Source of the DNA: an uncultured Pelagibacteraceae bacterium
GTDB lineage: Bacteria; Pseudomonadota; Alphaproteobacteria; Pelagibacterales; Pelagibacteraceae
Reading direction: 5' to 3'
NCBI GenBank assembly: GCA_902616145.1
Contig: CACMRM010000001.1
Span: forward strand, 97,450 to 161,449
DNA length: 64,000 bases
Shown here: positions 1 through 10,553 of the stretch, one piece after another
How positions within the stretch are numbered: position 1 is the stretch's first letter
How the letters are laid out: every line of letters begins with the position of its first letter
The notes under the pieces: generated by a model
Database searches by the model: none
What the model was told of the DNA's origin: nothing
Seen by the model: only the letters and a program-made list of their open reading frames with translations
Position numbers and translations under genes: made by a program

Positions 1-1
1 C

Positions 2-637
2 CACGAGCAAGCAGCAGCTTTGATGACTAAAGGTTTGACTACTAATTACTTAATTACAAAAAGTTATAAACTTAAAGCAGGAGAAACTGTTCTTTTTCAC
101 GCTGCAGCGGGAGGAGTAGGTCAAATATTTGCACAATGGGCAAATAGTATTGGAGCAAAAGTAATTGGAACGGTTGGATCTGATGAAAAAATTAAAGTTG
201 CTAAAGAAAATGGATATGCACACGTTATAAATTACTCAAAAGAAGACTTTTCAAAAGAAGTAATGAAAATTACAAATAATGAAGGAGTTCCAGCAGTATT
301 TGATGGGGTGGGGAAAAAAACTTTTCAAGGGTCAATCGCTTGCCTAAAAAAAAGTGGAATGATGGTGAGTTTTGGTAATGCATCAGGACCACTAGATCCT
401 GTAAATGTACCTAAAGATATTCAACCCAAGGGTTTGTATTTAACAAGGCCATCTGTGGGCCAATTCTTTGATACGCAAAAAAAACTTCAAACTGGTGCTG
501 ATGAAATTTTTGAAAAAATTAAATTTGGTAAAATAAAAATAAATATTTCAAAAAAATATAATCTTGAAGAAGCTGAACAAGCGCACATTGATTTAGAGTC
601 TAGAAAATTAACAGGGCCTGCGATTCTTATACCCTAA
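2..637 (+). CDS. NADPH:quinone oxidoreductase (zinc-type alcohol dehydrogenase-like), 5' truncated by window edge
   Basis: In-frame codons HEQAAALMTKGLTT precede the track start; AAAGGVGQIFAQWANSIGAKVIGTVGS Rossmann motif. Confidence 0.85.
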   Translation, partial: HEQAAALMTKGLTTNYLITKSYKLKAGETVLFHAAAGGVGQIFAQWANSIGAKVIGTVGSDEKIKVAKENGYAHVINYSKEDFSKEVMKITNNEGVPAVFDGVGKKTFQGSIACLKKSGMMVSFGNASGPLDPVNVPKDIQPKGLYLTRPSVGQFFDTQKKLQTGADEIFEKIKFGKIKINISKKYNLEEAEQAHIDLESRKLTGPAILIP

Positions 638-898
638 ATGAGTGGTAAAATAATTTCACCTTGTATAAGCATTTGCAAAACTGATCCTGTAACAGGATAC
701 TGCTATGGATGCGCACGTACTAATGAAGAAAAGAAAATATGGAAAAGTGAAGTTACAACTGAAAATTGGAAAAAAAATAACCTTAAAGCGATAAGAGCAA
801 GAATGAGAGGGTGGCAATTAAATACTTTTGATGAGTCCTATGATCATAAAATTAAACAAGGTATTTCTCTTTTTAAAAAAAAACTTTTAGAGGAGTAA
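638..898 (+). CDS. DUF1289-like small Cys-rich protein
   Basis: SPCISICKTDPVTGYCYGCART motif typical of DUF1289. Confidence 0.75.
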   Translation: MSGKIISPCISICKTDPVTGYCYGCARTNEEKKIWKSEVTTENWKKNNLKAIRARMRGWQLNTFDESYDHKIKQGISLFKKKLLEE

Positions 899-899
899 T

Positions 900-1310
900 T
901 TATAAATCTTTTTTCATAGAGTCCATATCGCTTAAGTGATACTTCAGTGCTTCATTTGACATTCTTACTTCCTGTAAAAACAAAAAAATTGATATAATCA
1001 TACATATACAACATGATGCAAAACTTAATCTAGCGTAAAATATTAAATCCAAATATAAAAGTAACACCGTTAACATGTTGAAAAGAAAGCCAAAAGACGA
1101 AAAGCCCATAACATACTTTAGATAATTAGTTCTTTTATTTAATACATGGAGTTGATTTTCTAATTCTGGTGGAACTTTTTTTTCAAAGGTGTATTTATCA
1201 TGAAGTTGTCTAATTAAAGCACTTAAAGTATGGAAACGATTACTATACATAGTCATCATTAGGGGTATTGCTGGAAACATTAAAGCAGCAACTGTGTAAT
1301 CAATATCCAT
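900..1310 (-). CDS. DUF2721-like membrane protein
   Basis: 136 aa with several hydrophobic segments; start and length fit. Confidence 0.5.
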   Translation of the reverse strand: MDIDYTVAALMFPAIPLMMTMYSNRFHTLSALIRQLHDKYTFEKKVPPELENQLHVLNKRTNYLKYVMGFSSFGFLFNMLTVLLLYLDLIFYARLSFASCCICMIISIFLFLQEVRMSNEALKYHLSDMDSMKKDL

Positions 1311-1363
1311 ATCGAATCAAATTGATTATGGAGATAGTGTTTGATATTTACAAGTAATATTTC

Positions 1364-2224
1364 ATGAACCATTTTAAAATTTTCATCGAATTAACAAGAT
1401 TAAATAAACCAATCGGTTTTATGCTTTTATTTTGGCCATGTTCTTGGGGGTTGGCTTATGCATATAGTTTTAATCAAAATCTTAATTTATTTTTAATTTA
1501 TTTAGTCTTATTTTTTTTAGGCTCTTTGCTTATGAGGAGTGCTGGGTGTATTTTTAATGATATAGTAGATAGAGAATATGACGCAAAAGTCAGAAGAACA
1601 AAAAAAAGGCCGATAGCATCTAAAAGGATAGAAGTAAGTCATGCTTTTGTTTATGTAATTATATTATGTGGTCTTGCATTTTTAATCCTTATTCAATTTA
1701 ACTTTTTAACCATCGTTTTAGGCTTAGGTTCAATGTTACTTGCGTTTACATATCCATTTATGAAAAGAATTACTTATTGGCCTCAATTATTTTTAGGAAT
1801 AACATTTAATTGGGGAATTATAATGGCATGGACCGCAGTTAATAACGATTTTTCGTCTCAAGTAGTAGTTCTGTACATCTCAGCCATATTTTGGACATTG
1901 GGTTATGACACGATTTATGGAGCACAAGATATGTCGGACGATGAAATTATCGGATTAAAATCCACATCAATCAAATTTAAAAAAAATATAAAATTATTTG
2001 TTTTTGTTTGTTATTTTTTGTCAATTTCGATGATTATTTATTTGTTTAGAAATTTCATTGGTTTGAACGCTTTTTCATTAATAACTTTACTTTTTGTAAT
2101 TAGCTTAGTTTATCAAATAAAAGTTTTTAATGAGAATAATCCGAAATCTTGTTTAAAAATGTTTAAATTGAATAATTATAGTGGGTTTATACTTTTTTTA
2201 AGTATCTTATCAATCAATTTTTAA
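1364..2224 (+). CDS. ubiA: 4-hydroxybenzoate polyprenyltransferase
   Basis: RLNKPIGFMLLFWPCSWGLA, NDIVDREYDAKVRRTKKRPIAS and DTIYGAQDMSDDEIIGLKSTSIKF motifs. Confidence 0.93.
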   Translation: MNHFKIFIELTRLNKPIGFMLLFWPCSWGLAYAYSFNQNLNLFLIYLVLFFLGSLLMRSAGCIFNDIVDREYDAKVRRTKKRPIASKRIEVSHAFVYVIILCGLAFLILIQFNFLTIVLGLGSMLLAFTYPFMKRITYWPQLFLGITFNWGIIMAWTAVNNDFSSQVVVLYISAIFWTLGYDTIYGAQDMSDDEIIGLKSTSIKFKKNIKLFVFVCYFLSISMIIYLFRNFIGLNAFSLITLLFVISLVYQIKVFNENNPKSCLKMFKLNNYSGFILFLSILSINF

Positions 2225-2225
2225 A

Positions 2226-3968
2226 ATGAAATTTGAAGAATTAAAAATCATATTAAAGCGACTTTATAAAGAATATATCAAGAAACATTTGAAGAGAATT
2301 TTAATTGCTTTAATCTTATCTTTGATTGTAGCTGCCAGTACGTCTGGTATAGCCTGGCTTCTTGATCCTGCGGTAAAAAAGATTTTTATTGAGCAAAATA
2401 AAATTTTTGCTTGGACTATTCCTCTCTTAATAATTGTTGCTTTTTCTAGTAAGGGATTGTCACTTTACTTTGCAAGATTGAATATCATAAGAGTAGGCGA
2501 AGAAGTAGCTGGAGAGCTGCAAAAAAAAGTTGCGTCTAACATCCTGATTTCAGATATCAAAACTTTAGACAACAGGCATTCAGGAAAATATATTTCAAAT
2601 GTAATGTATGATACCCACCATGTAAAAACTTTAGTGAGCACTGGTGTATTAAATATTATGAAAGACAGCTTTTCAGTAATTGGTTTAGTTACATTAATGT
2701 TTTATCAAAATTGGAAGTTAGCTTTGTTTGCAATTTTGATGATGCCTCTAGCTGCTGGATTAGCTAGATCATTAGGAAAAAGAATTGGTAAAGCAACCTC
2801 AGTAGCTGGTGAGTCTTCTGGAAATCTAGCAACTTTTTTAGCAGAAATTTTTAAGGCCTCTAAAATGATAAGAATATACCAAAAGGAAAATGTAGAAGAT
2901 AAAAAAGCAAAAAACGTAATAGATGACCTTGTTGAAAAAAATATAAAAATTGGAAGCGTGATGATACGAGCCACACCAATTATGGAAATCTTAACTGGTT
3001 TTATGATTGCAGGGTTTATAATATTTTCAGGGAAACTTATTTCAGCAGGTGAACTAGGGGTGAACAATTTTTTTTCTTTTTTAGCTGCTATGATGCTAGC
3101 CTATCAGCCCATAAGATCCTTAGCTACTTTAAACATGGCTGCATATCAAGGAGCAGCTGCATTTAAAAGAATCAGCACTATAATTGATAATAAAGTTGAA
3201 ATAGTTGATAATAAAAATTTATCTAGACTAAATTTAAAAAATTCAGAAATAAGATTTAGTAATGTTAGTTTTAAATATGACTCTACCAAAGAAAGGGCAA
3301 TAAAAGACATTAGTTTCGGAATTCAAGGGAATACTATGGCCGCATTTGTTGGTCATAGTGGTGCTGGAAAAAGTACAATTCTAAATTTATTACCAAGGTT
3401 CTATGATCCACAGAATGGTAGGATTGAAATTGACGGCCAAAATATAAAGGAAGTGTCTCTCAACTCTTTAAGAAAAAATCTTTCAATGGTTAGCCAAGAC
3501 GTAATTTTATTTGATGATACAGTTAAAAATAATATCTCATACGCAAAAGCAAACGCCTCCCATGAGGAAATTGTGAAGGCTTGCAAATATGCTGCGGCTG
3601 ACGAATTTATTCAAAAATTACCAAATGGCTACGATACATTAATAGGTGAGAATGGAGTTCGATTATCTGGTGGACAAAAACAAAGAATTTCAATAGCAAG
3701 GGCAATTTTAAAAGAATCTCCGATTATTCTTTTGGATGAAGCAACTTCATCACTTGATACTGAGTCTGAGGAGATTGTTCAGAATGCAATATTAAATTTA
3801 ACGAAAAATAAGACAACTTTAGTTATTGCTCATCGCCTTTCTACTATTCATAACGCAGATAAAATATTTGTTTTAAAAAATGGAGAAATAATCGACTCAG
3901 GAAATCATGATTTTCTAATTAAAAAAAGTGACGAATATAAATTATTGTATGAAAAACAATTAAAATAA
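2226..3968 (+). CDS. msbA: Lipid A export ABC transporter, ATPase/permease
   Basis: Walker A GHSGAGKST, signature LSGGQKQR, Walker B IILLDEATSSLD; followed by waaA-lpxK. Confidence 0.92.
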   Translation: MKFEELKIILKRLYKEYIKKHLKRILIALILSLIVAASTSGIAWLLDPAVKKIFIEQNKIFAWTIPLLIIVAFSSKGLSLYFARLNIIRVGEEVAGELQKKVASNILISDIKTLDNRHSGKYISNVMYDTHHVKTLVSTGVLNIMKDSFSVIGLVTLMFYQNWKLALFAILMMPLAAGLARSLGKRIGKATSVAGESSGNLATFLAEIFKASKMIRIYQKENVEDKKAKNVIDDLVEKNIKIGSVMIRATPIMEILTGFMIAGFIIFSGKLISAGELGVNNFFSFLAAMMLAYQPIRSLATLNMAAYQGAAAFKRISTIIDNKVEIVDNKNLSRLNLKNSEIRFSNVSFKYDSTKERAIKDISFGIQGNTMAAFVGHSGAGKSTILNLLPRFYDPQNGRIEIDGQNIKEVSLNSLRKNLSMVSQDVILFDDTVKNNISYAKANASHEEIVKACKYAAADEFIQKLPNGYDTLIGENGVRLSGGQKQRISIARAILKESPIILLDEATSSLDTESEEIVQNAILNLTKNKTTLVIAHRLSTIHNADKIFVLKNGEIIDSGNHDFLIKKSDEYKLLYEKQLK

Positions 3969-5258
3969 TTGATGATTTTTTTCTATCGAATTGTAACAAA
4001 TTTATTATATCCTATTTTAATTTTATTAATTTATATTAGAAAAATTTTAGAAAAAGAAGATCCAATAAGATTTAAAGAAAAAATTTTTTCTTCACATTTT
4101 AACGTTCAGAGATTAGAGAATAAAAAATTAATTTGGTTTCATTGTGCGAGTGTAGGCGAGTTAAAAAGTATAATTCCAATTATTAAAGAGATAGATGTTG
4201 GTAATAGTGATTTTGAATTTCTAATAACAACCGTAACGCTTAGTTCAGCAAATTTAGCTAGAAGTGAAATAAAAAAAATTAATAATGTAAGTCATAGATT
4301 TTTTCCTATAGATGTCCATTTTCTAATAAAAAAGTTTATAAGTTCGTGGAAGCCTAATGTAATTTTTCTTGTTGACTCAGAAATATGGCCAAACTTAATT
4401 ATATCAGCAAAGAGAGCTAAAATTCCTATAGCCTTAATTAATGCAAGAATAACAAGAAAAACTTTTAAGAGGTGGATGTATGTACCTAAATTAGCTGAAA
4501 AAATTTTTAGATCTTTTGATTTATGCCTTTCATCTAACCTGGAAACAAAACAATTTTTGGAAAATTTAAAAGCTAAAAATATTGTTAATGCTGGAAATAT
4601 AAAATTAATTAAGTCTAATAATTTAAAGTTACCAAGATTTGAAAAAATAAAAAATCAAAAAATTTGGTGTGCGCTTAGTACTCATGAGGGAGAGGAAAAA
4701 CTCTGTATTAAGGTCCACAAAATTTTGAGTGAAAAATTTAAGGATTTTACTACAATTATTGCACCCAGGCATATTGAAAGATCATCAAAAATTAAAAAGT
4801 TATGCGTCGAAAACAATTTAAATGTTCAAATAATTGGAAAAGATGATAATTTTTCTTTTGATAAAGAGGTAGTAATAATTAACTCTTTTGGAATTTTGTT
4901 TGAATTTCTCTTAAAATCAAGAAGTGTTTTTATTGGGAAGTCTACCCTAAAAAGGCTAGAAAATGATAGCGGGCAGAGTCCGATTGAACCAGCACAACTT
5001 GGATGTAGAATTTATCATGGTCCATATGTTTCAAATTTTAAAGATATTTATGAAATTCTTAACAAAAACAAAATTGCTAAAGAAATTAATACATATGAGG
5101 AATTGTCTAATAATTTGATGGAGGATTTTGAGAAAAAAATTGAAAAAAAACCTTCACTTTTCATGCAAGATTTGAGTGAGAAAACTTTAGAAAATACAAT
5201 GAAATATTTAAATAAATTTTTGTCTAATGAAAATATCAAAACCGAAATACTGGAATAA
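3969..5258 (+). CDS. waaA: 3-deoxy-D-manno-octulosonic acid transferase
   Basis: WFHCASVGELKS, DSEIWPNLI, INARIT; LPS gene context. Confidence 0.9.
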   Translation: MMIFFYRIVTNLLYPILILLIYIRKILEKEDPIRFKEKIFSSHFNVQRLENKKLIWFHCASVGELKSIIPIIKEIDVGNSDFEFLITTVTLSSANLARSEIKKINNVSHRFFPIDVHFLIKKFISSWKPNVIFLVDSEIWPNLIISAKRAKIPIALINARITRKTFKRWMYVPKLAEKIFRSFDLCLSSNLETKQFLENLKAKNIVNAGNIKLIKSNNLKLPRFEKIKNQKIWCALSTHEGEEKLCIKVHKILSEKFKDFTTIIAPRHIERSSKIKKLCVENNLNVQIIGKDDNFSFDKEVVIINSFGILFEFLLKSRSVFIGKSTLKRLENDSGQSPIEPAQLGCRIYHGPYVSNFKDIYEILNKNKIAKEINTYEELSNNLMEDFEKKIEKKPSLFMQDLSEKTLENTMKYLNKFLSNENIKTEILE

Positions 5259-6156
5259 TAGAAGTTTAATATCAATAATACTTCTGCCGATATCTACCAT
5301 TTTTGAAATTTTTGTTTTTTTAAGAAGTAAATTCATTAAACCTCGTTCTTTTGATATTCCTATAATCTGTGTAGGAAATATATATGTTGGTGGAACTGGT
5401 AAAACACCCACTTCATTATTTTTAGCAAATAAGCTCAAAAAAAAAGGGAAGAATCCTGTTATTGTAAGGAAATTTTATAAAGAGCATCGCGATGAATACG
5501 AATTAATAAAAAAATATTTTAGTGGTTTTTTGACTAATAAAAAAAGATCTGTAGCGATAGAAGAATCAATTATAAAAGGTTATGACTCTGTAATTTTAGA
5601 TGATGGAATGCAGGATTATAAAATAAAAAAAAATTTAATTATGGTATGTTTTAATCAAAATCAAATGATAGGTAATGGTTTTGTCTTCCCTTCAGGTCCA
5701 TTAAGAGAAAATTTAAAAGCTTTAACAAAAGCAGAGATCGTTCTTTTAAATGGTAAAAAAAACATTCAATTTGAAGAATTAATTTTGAATGTAAACAAGA
5801 ACTTAAAAATATTTTATTCCAATTATAAACCTATGAATTTGGATATCTTTAGGAAAAAAGATTTGTGTGTAGTTTCTGGAATTGGAAATCCAGAAAATTT
5901 TATACAATTATTAAAGAGTCACGAATTAAAAATTTCAAGAGAATTTAATTTTCCTGATCATTACGAGTTTAAAAAAGACGAATTACTTAATATTATAGAT
6001 TACGCTAAAAATAATAATCTTCAAGTAATTACAACTGAGAAAGATTTTTGTAGATTAAAAAAATATAATTTAGAAGGAATTGATTATCTAAGAGTAGAAC
6101 TTACAATTGATCAAGAAGATCTATTTTTAGAGTCGCTTTTACATATATATGATTAA
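5227..6156 (+). CDS. lpxK: Tetraacyldisaccharide 4'-kinase
   Basis: PIICVGNIYVGGTGKTPT, VILDDGMQDYKI, TTEKDFCRL; overlaps waaA by 32 nt. Confidence 0.92.
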   Translation: MKISKPKYWNNRSLISIILLPISTIFEIFVFLRSKFIKPRSFDIPIICVGNIYVGGTGKTPTSLFLANKLKKKGKNPVIVRKFYKEHRDEYELIKKYFSGFLTNKKRSVAIEESIIKGYDSVILDDGMQDYKIKKNLIMVCFNQNQMIGNGFVFPSGPLRENLKALTKAEIVLLNGKKNIQFEELILNVNKNLKIFYSNYKPMNLDIFRKKDLCVVSGIGNPENFIQLLKSHELKISREFNFPDHYEFKKDELLNIIDYAKNNNLQVITTEKDFCRLKKYNLEGIDYLRVELTIDQEDLFLESLLHIYD

Positions 6157-7006
6157 AAAATTAAAATATTTTATTCAGGCAATAATTATTTATATTTTTT
6201 TTATAATTGGAAAATTATTGGGAAAAACTATTAGTAGAAAAGTTTTTTCATTTTTATTTTTCAAATTTGTTCCTTTTTTTAAATCTAAAAAGATAATTGA
6301 AAAAAATTTAAGAATTTTTAAAAATAATATTTCTGGAGATGAAATTAACTCTATTACTTTAGAATTTCTAAAAAATTATGGTATGACATTTATTGAATAC
6401 ATTTTTTTAAATGATTTTCGTAAAGATAATTCTCATATGACTATTAAAGGAAAGGAAAATTTACTTAAAATCCTACAGCAAAATAAATCTGTAATTTTTG
6501 TTTCCGGCCATTTTGCAAATTATGAGTTAATGTCAATGGAAATAAATAAAATGAACATAAAACTAGCAACTATCTACAGGCCTTTGAACAATTTTTTCCT
6601 TAACCCTTTGATGGAATATTTAAGAAGAAAATATGTTTGTAAATATCAAATAAAAAAAGGAATTAAAGGTGTCAGAGAAGTTATTGATTTTATTAATAAA
6701 GATTTTAGCATTGCTTTAATGATTGATCAAAGAGTCAGTGAGGGAGAAAAAATAAACTTTTTTAATAAATCAGCTTTAACTACAACATTACCAGCTCAAC
6801 TCTCTATTAAATATAATTTACCGATAATACCAGTTTTTATTGAAAGGATTAATGCGAATAAATTTCAACTTATTTTTCACAGTCAAATAAAACCTGATAA
6901 TTATAATAATAAGTTAAGTTTAACTAAAAAATTAAATGAAATACTTGAGCAAATGATCTCAAAAAATCCTAATCAATGGATTTGGACACATAATAGATGG
7001 AAGTAA
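6149..7006 (+). CDS. lpxL: Lipid A lauroyl/myristoyl acyltransferase (LpxL/HtrB family)
   Basis: SGHFANYELM and IWTHNRWK C-terminus. Confidence 0.85.
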   Translation: MIKKLKYFIQAIIIYIFFIIGKLLGKTISRKVFSFLFFKFVPFFKSKKIIEKNLRIFKNNISGDEINSITLEFLKNYGMTFIEYIFLNDFRKDNSHMTIKGKENLLKILQQNKSVIFVSGHFANYELMSMEINKMNIKLATIYRPLNNFFLNPLMEYLRRKYVCKYQIKKGIKGVREVIDFINKDFSIALMIDQRVSEGEKINFFNKSALTTTLPAQLSIKYNLPIIPVFIERINANKFQLIFHSQIKPDNYNNKLSLTKKLNEILEQMISKNPNQWIWTHNRWK

Positions 7007-7008
7007 GG

Positions 7009-7203
7009 TCATTTTTTTAAACTTTTATACCTTTCATTTGCCTCTTTAACTGAATAATAAGCTTCTTGAAGGTCTACATTCCAATAATTTAAATCTTTTA
7101 GCATTATCTCTTTTCCTGATATTGCACACAAAACAAAATCTCCTTCCTCCATAACATCAAATGAGTTGTGTTTAAAAAGAAGTTTAGCTTTTTTTTTATT
7201 CAT
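7009..7203 (-). CDS. DUF2093-like small protein (the track ORF start at 7548 is too long)
   Basis: Internal ATG gives a 64 aa protein MNKKKAKLLFKHNSFDVMEEGDFVLCAISGKEIML...; the upstream extension overlaps purD. Confidence 0.7.
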   Translation of the reverse strand: MNKKKAKLLFKHNSFDVMEEGDFVLCAISGKEIMLKDLNYWNVDLQEAYYSVKEANERYKSLKK

Positions 7204-7231
7204 CAATAAATTATACAATATATTATTTAAC

Positions 7232-8509
7232 ATGAATATTGGATTAATAGGTAGTGGAGGGCGTGAACATGCGATTTGCAAGAAAATATCTGAGTCAAAA
7301 TTAACCAAAAAAATTGTATGCTTCCCAGGAAACGCTGGAACATCTAAACTAGCTACTAATATTAATATAGATTTTTTAAACTTTAAATTACTCCTTAAAT
7401 TTATCAAAAGATTAAAGATTGATTTAGTAATTGTAGGGCCTGAGGAGCCTTTAGTAAAAGGATTAGTTGATTTTTTAGAAAAAAATAAAATTAAAGCTTT
7501 TGGACCTAAAAAATTTGCATCGAAACTTGAGGGATCAAAAGCTTTCATGAAAAATTTATGTAAAAAAAATAATATCCCAACTGCAAATTACAAAGTTTGC
7601 AAAAGTATAAAACAAATTCATGAATTTCTTAAAAAAAACAAATTTCCAATTGTAGTAAAAGCTGATGGTCTTGCCGCCGGTAAAGGAGTAACTATTTGCA
7701 AGAAAAAGAGTGAGGTAATGAGTGTCTCTAATGAAATTTTTAAAGGTAAGTTTAAATCGTCTAAAACTATAGTGTTAGAAGAGTATTTAAAAGGAATCGA
7801 AGCAAGTTATTTTCTTGTTGTAGATAAAAAATCTTTTAAGTTTTTTGGAACTGCTCAAGATCATAAGCGTGTAAAAGAGGGTGATAAGGGTCTTAATACT
7901 GGAGGTATGGGAGCATATTCTCCAGCAAGAATTATTAATAAAAAAGTTGAAAAAAAAATCTTAAAAAAGATTGTGTTACCAACACTCAATTATTTAAAAA
8001 AAAGGAAAAAATTTTACAGAGGATTTCTTTATGTTGGGCTAATGATTAAAAATAAAGAGCCATATTTAATAGAATACAACGTAAGAATGGGTGATCCAGA
8101 ATGTCAGGCAATATTACCGAAGCTTAAAACAGATATTGTAAAAATATTTAATAGTGTTGTAAATGATAAATTAAAAAATCAAAAAATTCTTTGGAAAAAT
8201 AAAAAAAGTATGACGATTGTTTTATGTTCAAAAGGCTACCCAAAAAATTACAAAAAAAATATACTAATTAAAAACTTAGAGAATTTAAATATATCAAATA
8301 ATGATGAAATTTTCCACGCAGGTACAAAATTAATTGACAAAAAGCTTTTTTCTGTTGGTGGTCGTGTTCTAAATTTCACTTCTACAGGAAATAATTTTAA
8401 AAAAATAAGAGAAAGAATTATCAAATTGATAAAAAAACTTAATTGGGAATTTGGTTTTTTTAGAAAAGATATTGGTTGGAAGGTCATAGAAAAAAATGAG
8501 AATAATTAG
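7232..8509 (+). CDS. purD: Phosphoribosylamine-glycine ligase
   Basis: MNIGLIGSGGREHA start, KADGLAAGKGV, GDPECQ. Start trimmed from track 7166. Confidence 0.93.
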   Translation: MNIGLIGSGGREHAICKKISESKLTKKIVCFPGNAGTSKLATNINIDFLNFKLLLKFIKRLKIDLVIVGPEEPLVKGLVDFLEKNKIKAFGPKKFASKLEGSKAFMKNLCKKNNIPTANYKVCKSIKQIHEFLKKNKFPIVVKADGLAAGKGVTICKKKSEVMSVSNEIFKGKFKSSKTIVLEEYLKGIEASYFLVVDKKSFKFFGTAQDHKRVKEGDKGLNTGGMGAYSPARIINKKVEKKILKKIVLPTLNYLKKRKKFYRGFLYVGLMIKNKEPYLIEYNVRMGDPECQAILPKLKTDIVKIFNSVVNDKLKNQKILWKNKKSMTIVLCSKGYPKNYKKNILIKNLENLNISNNDEIFHAGTKLIDKKLFSVGGRVLNFTSTGNNFKKIRERIIKLIKKLNWEFGFFRKDIGWKVIEKNENN

Positions 8510-9056
8510 TGGAAAATATAAAGGAAGAAATTTAAATTTCGTTTCATCAAAAATTACACGACCATTAAAAGACTCTGTAAGAGAAAATATTTTTAATATT
8601 TTAGAACACTCTAATAAAATTGATTCAAAGATAATCAATAGTGAAATACTTGATCTTTACTCGGGTACTGGATCATTTGGTATAGAGTGTATTTCAAGAG
8701 GAGCCAAAAAAGTTACTTTTGTCGAGAAAGATGAAAATGCTATTAGTATTTTAAAAAAAAATTTAGATAAGCTATCAATTAATAAAAAGGCATTAGTAGT
8801 CGAGAATGAAATTGAAGGTTTTTTAAGAAAAAAAATAAGAAATAAATTTGATATTTTTTTTTTTGACCCGCCCTTTAATGATAAAAGTTTTCTCGAAAAT
8901 CTTAAAGTTATAAAAAGTTTTAAAAATTATCAGTCTAAACATATTCTGATTATACATAGAGAAAAAACTTCAGCTGAAAATTTTGATAATTTGTTAAAAA
9001 TTCACCTAAAAAAAGAGTACGGTCGGTCAATGATTCTTTTTGCATCATTTATTTAA
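8496..9056 (+). CDS. rsmD: 16S rRNA (guanine966-N2)-methyltransferase
   Basis: MRIISGKYKGR, RPLKDSVRENIFNIL, LDLYSGTGSFGIECISRGA, FFDPPF. Confidence 0.92.
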   Translation: MRIISGKYKGRNLNFVSSKITRPLKDSVRENIFNILEHSNKIDSKIINSEILDLYSGTGSFGIECISRGAKKVTFVEKDENAISILKKNLDKLSINKKALVVENEIEGFLRKKIRNKFDIFFFDPPFNDKSFLENLKVIKSFKNYQSKHILIIHREKTSAENFDNLLKIHLKKEYGRSMILFASFI

Positions 9057-10254
9057 GAATAGATCTTGTAAAATTTTTTACCTCTTCTACTGCGGGTTGA
9101 TCAAAAGGATTAATTTTTAAAATTTTGCCAATCATAGCTGTTTCCAACATAAAATAAGAAAAAAGTCTGCCAATTGTCTTTTCATCAGTTTCATTAATTA
9201 CAATTTCTCTAAATGGTATATTTTTTTTTTTGAGAGATTTTATTAGAGCTTCTTTTTGAGCTATCTTAATCTCGTTTAAGCGCTTATTATGTAAAAAATT
9301 TGATTTCTTTGTTAAATTATTAATTTTTAAAAAAGATGTTTTTTTTTCTTTAATACTAAATATATAAAAAATTTTATCTTTGGGTCCATCTAAATAAAGT
9401 TGCAATAAACTGTGGTGATCTTTTGGAGTTTCCGAAATCACCGGAAAAAAACCATTATCATTCTTTCCTAAACTTTCGGCAATAAGTTGTTGGTACCAGA
9501 ATAAAAATTTATTTAGCTTAGATGAATAATTTAAAAAAACTATATTTTTCTTATTACTATTTTTTAGCAAACTACTCAATGTCAGAACACTTTCTTTGAG
9601 AAAATTGATTTTATAAGATTTTAGGTGCTCTCTTATGTTTTTTCTCATTTCTTTTATGTCAAGACCAAATAAATACGAAGGTAATATTCCTACCTCCGAG
9701 AGAACAGAGTATCTGCCGCCTATATATTTTTTGTGTTCAACAAAATGTATATTTAATTTTTTTGAGAGACTATGTAATATATTATTTGTTTTTTCTGCTA
9801 TTAAAATTAAATTTTTTGCATCTTTTTTTAAAATTTTCAAAAAAAACAAACTTGAGATAGTTTCGATAGTCTCACCCGACTTTGATATAACTATAAAAAG
9901 AATTTTATTTAAATTTTCTTTTGTTAAAAGACTTAACTTTTCACTATCTAAATTATCAATGAAAAATATTTTTTTTTTTATTTTATGTTTTAAAAAATCG
10001 TGTATTGCTTCTGATCCAAGTATAGATCCGCCCATACCTATTATAGCGATTTGTTTAAATTTTTTAAACTTGTTTAATTCTTTTTTAATAAAGTTAAAAT
10101 TATACTTTTTACTTAAGATATGAAAAGTGTTTTTTTCTTTATCAATGTTATTTAAAATGAGATTAAAATTATTTTTAAATAATTTTTCAAAACCGACTAT
10201 TTTTTTTTTTATGAATTTTCTTGGTATATTGTGTTTATAAACTATACTTTTCAT
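9049..10254 (-). CDS. pgi: Glucose-6-phosphate isomerase (short form)
   Basis: IGMGGSILGSEA, VISKSGETIET, GGRYSVLSEVG, HHSLLQLYLDGP. Confidence 0.88.
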   Translation of the reverse strand: MKSIVYKHNIPRKFIKKKIVGFEKLFKNNFNLILNNIDKEKNTFHILSKKYNFNFIKKELNKFKKFKQIAIIGMGGSILGSEAIHDFLKHKIKKKIFFIDNLDSEKLSLLTKENLNKILFIVISKSGETIETISSLFFLKILKKDAKNLILIAEKTNNILHSLSKKLNIHFVEHKKYIGGRYSVLSEVGILPSYLFGLDIKEMRKNIREHLKSYKINFLKESVLTLSSLLKNSNKKNIVFLNYSSKLNKFLFWYQQLIAESLGKNDNGFFPVISETPKDHHSLLQLYLDGPKDKIFYIFSIKEKKTSFLKINNLTKKSNFLHNKRLNEIKIAQKEALIKSLKKKNIPFREIVINETDEKTIGRLFSYFMLETAMIGKILKINPFDQPAVEEVKNFTRSILK

Positions 10255-10553
10255 CTCCTAATTTTATCAATAATTGATTCTTCTGTAGAATTGCTGCTTT
10301 CTTGATTTACTTCCTCAGTTGATTTAAGTATTTTTTTTAACTTTTGCTCATCTTCATTATTTTTAGATTCTTCAATGGAGCCTGGTTTAGGTATTTTATT
10401 GTAATCAGGAGGTGTGATTAATGGCTCTCTTTTTTTTACTAGAAACTCATCATTGGTTTTAACTTTTTCATTTCTTAAAACTTTTCCAGCTTCTTGAAAT
10501 CCTGAACAAGATATAAAAAATAAAAATAAAAATAATATTTTAAATTTTCTCAT
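10251..10553 (-). CDS. Small lipoprotein (DUF3035-like)
   Basis: Signal peptide with lipobox FFISCSGF; next to lspA. Confidence 0.6.
   Translation of the reverse strand: MRKFKILFLFLFFISCSGFQEAGKVLRNEKVKTNDEFLVKKREPLITPPDYNKIPKPGSIEESKNNEDEQKLKKILKSTEEVNQESSNSTEESIIDKIRR

Noticed and set aside
2705-3067. Minus-strand ORF opposite msbA (and similar antisense ORFs such as 3401-3586, 9635-10123, 12931-13158, 16077-16370, 37411-37809)
   Set aside because: Fully antisense to confidently identified genes; composition reflects the opposite coding frame and no domain is recognisable.
7204-7548. 5' extension of the minus-strand ORF 7009-7548
   Set aside because: Antisense to purD; the internal ATG at 7203 gives a DUF2093-sized protein.
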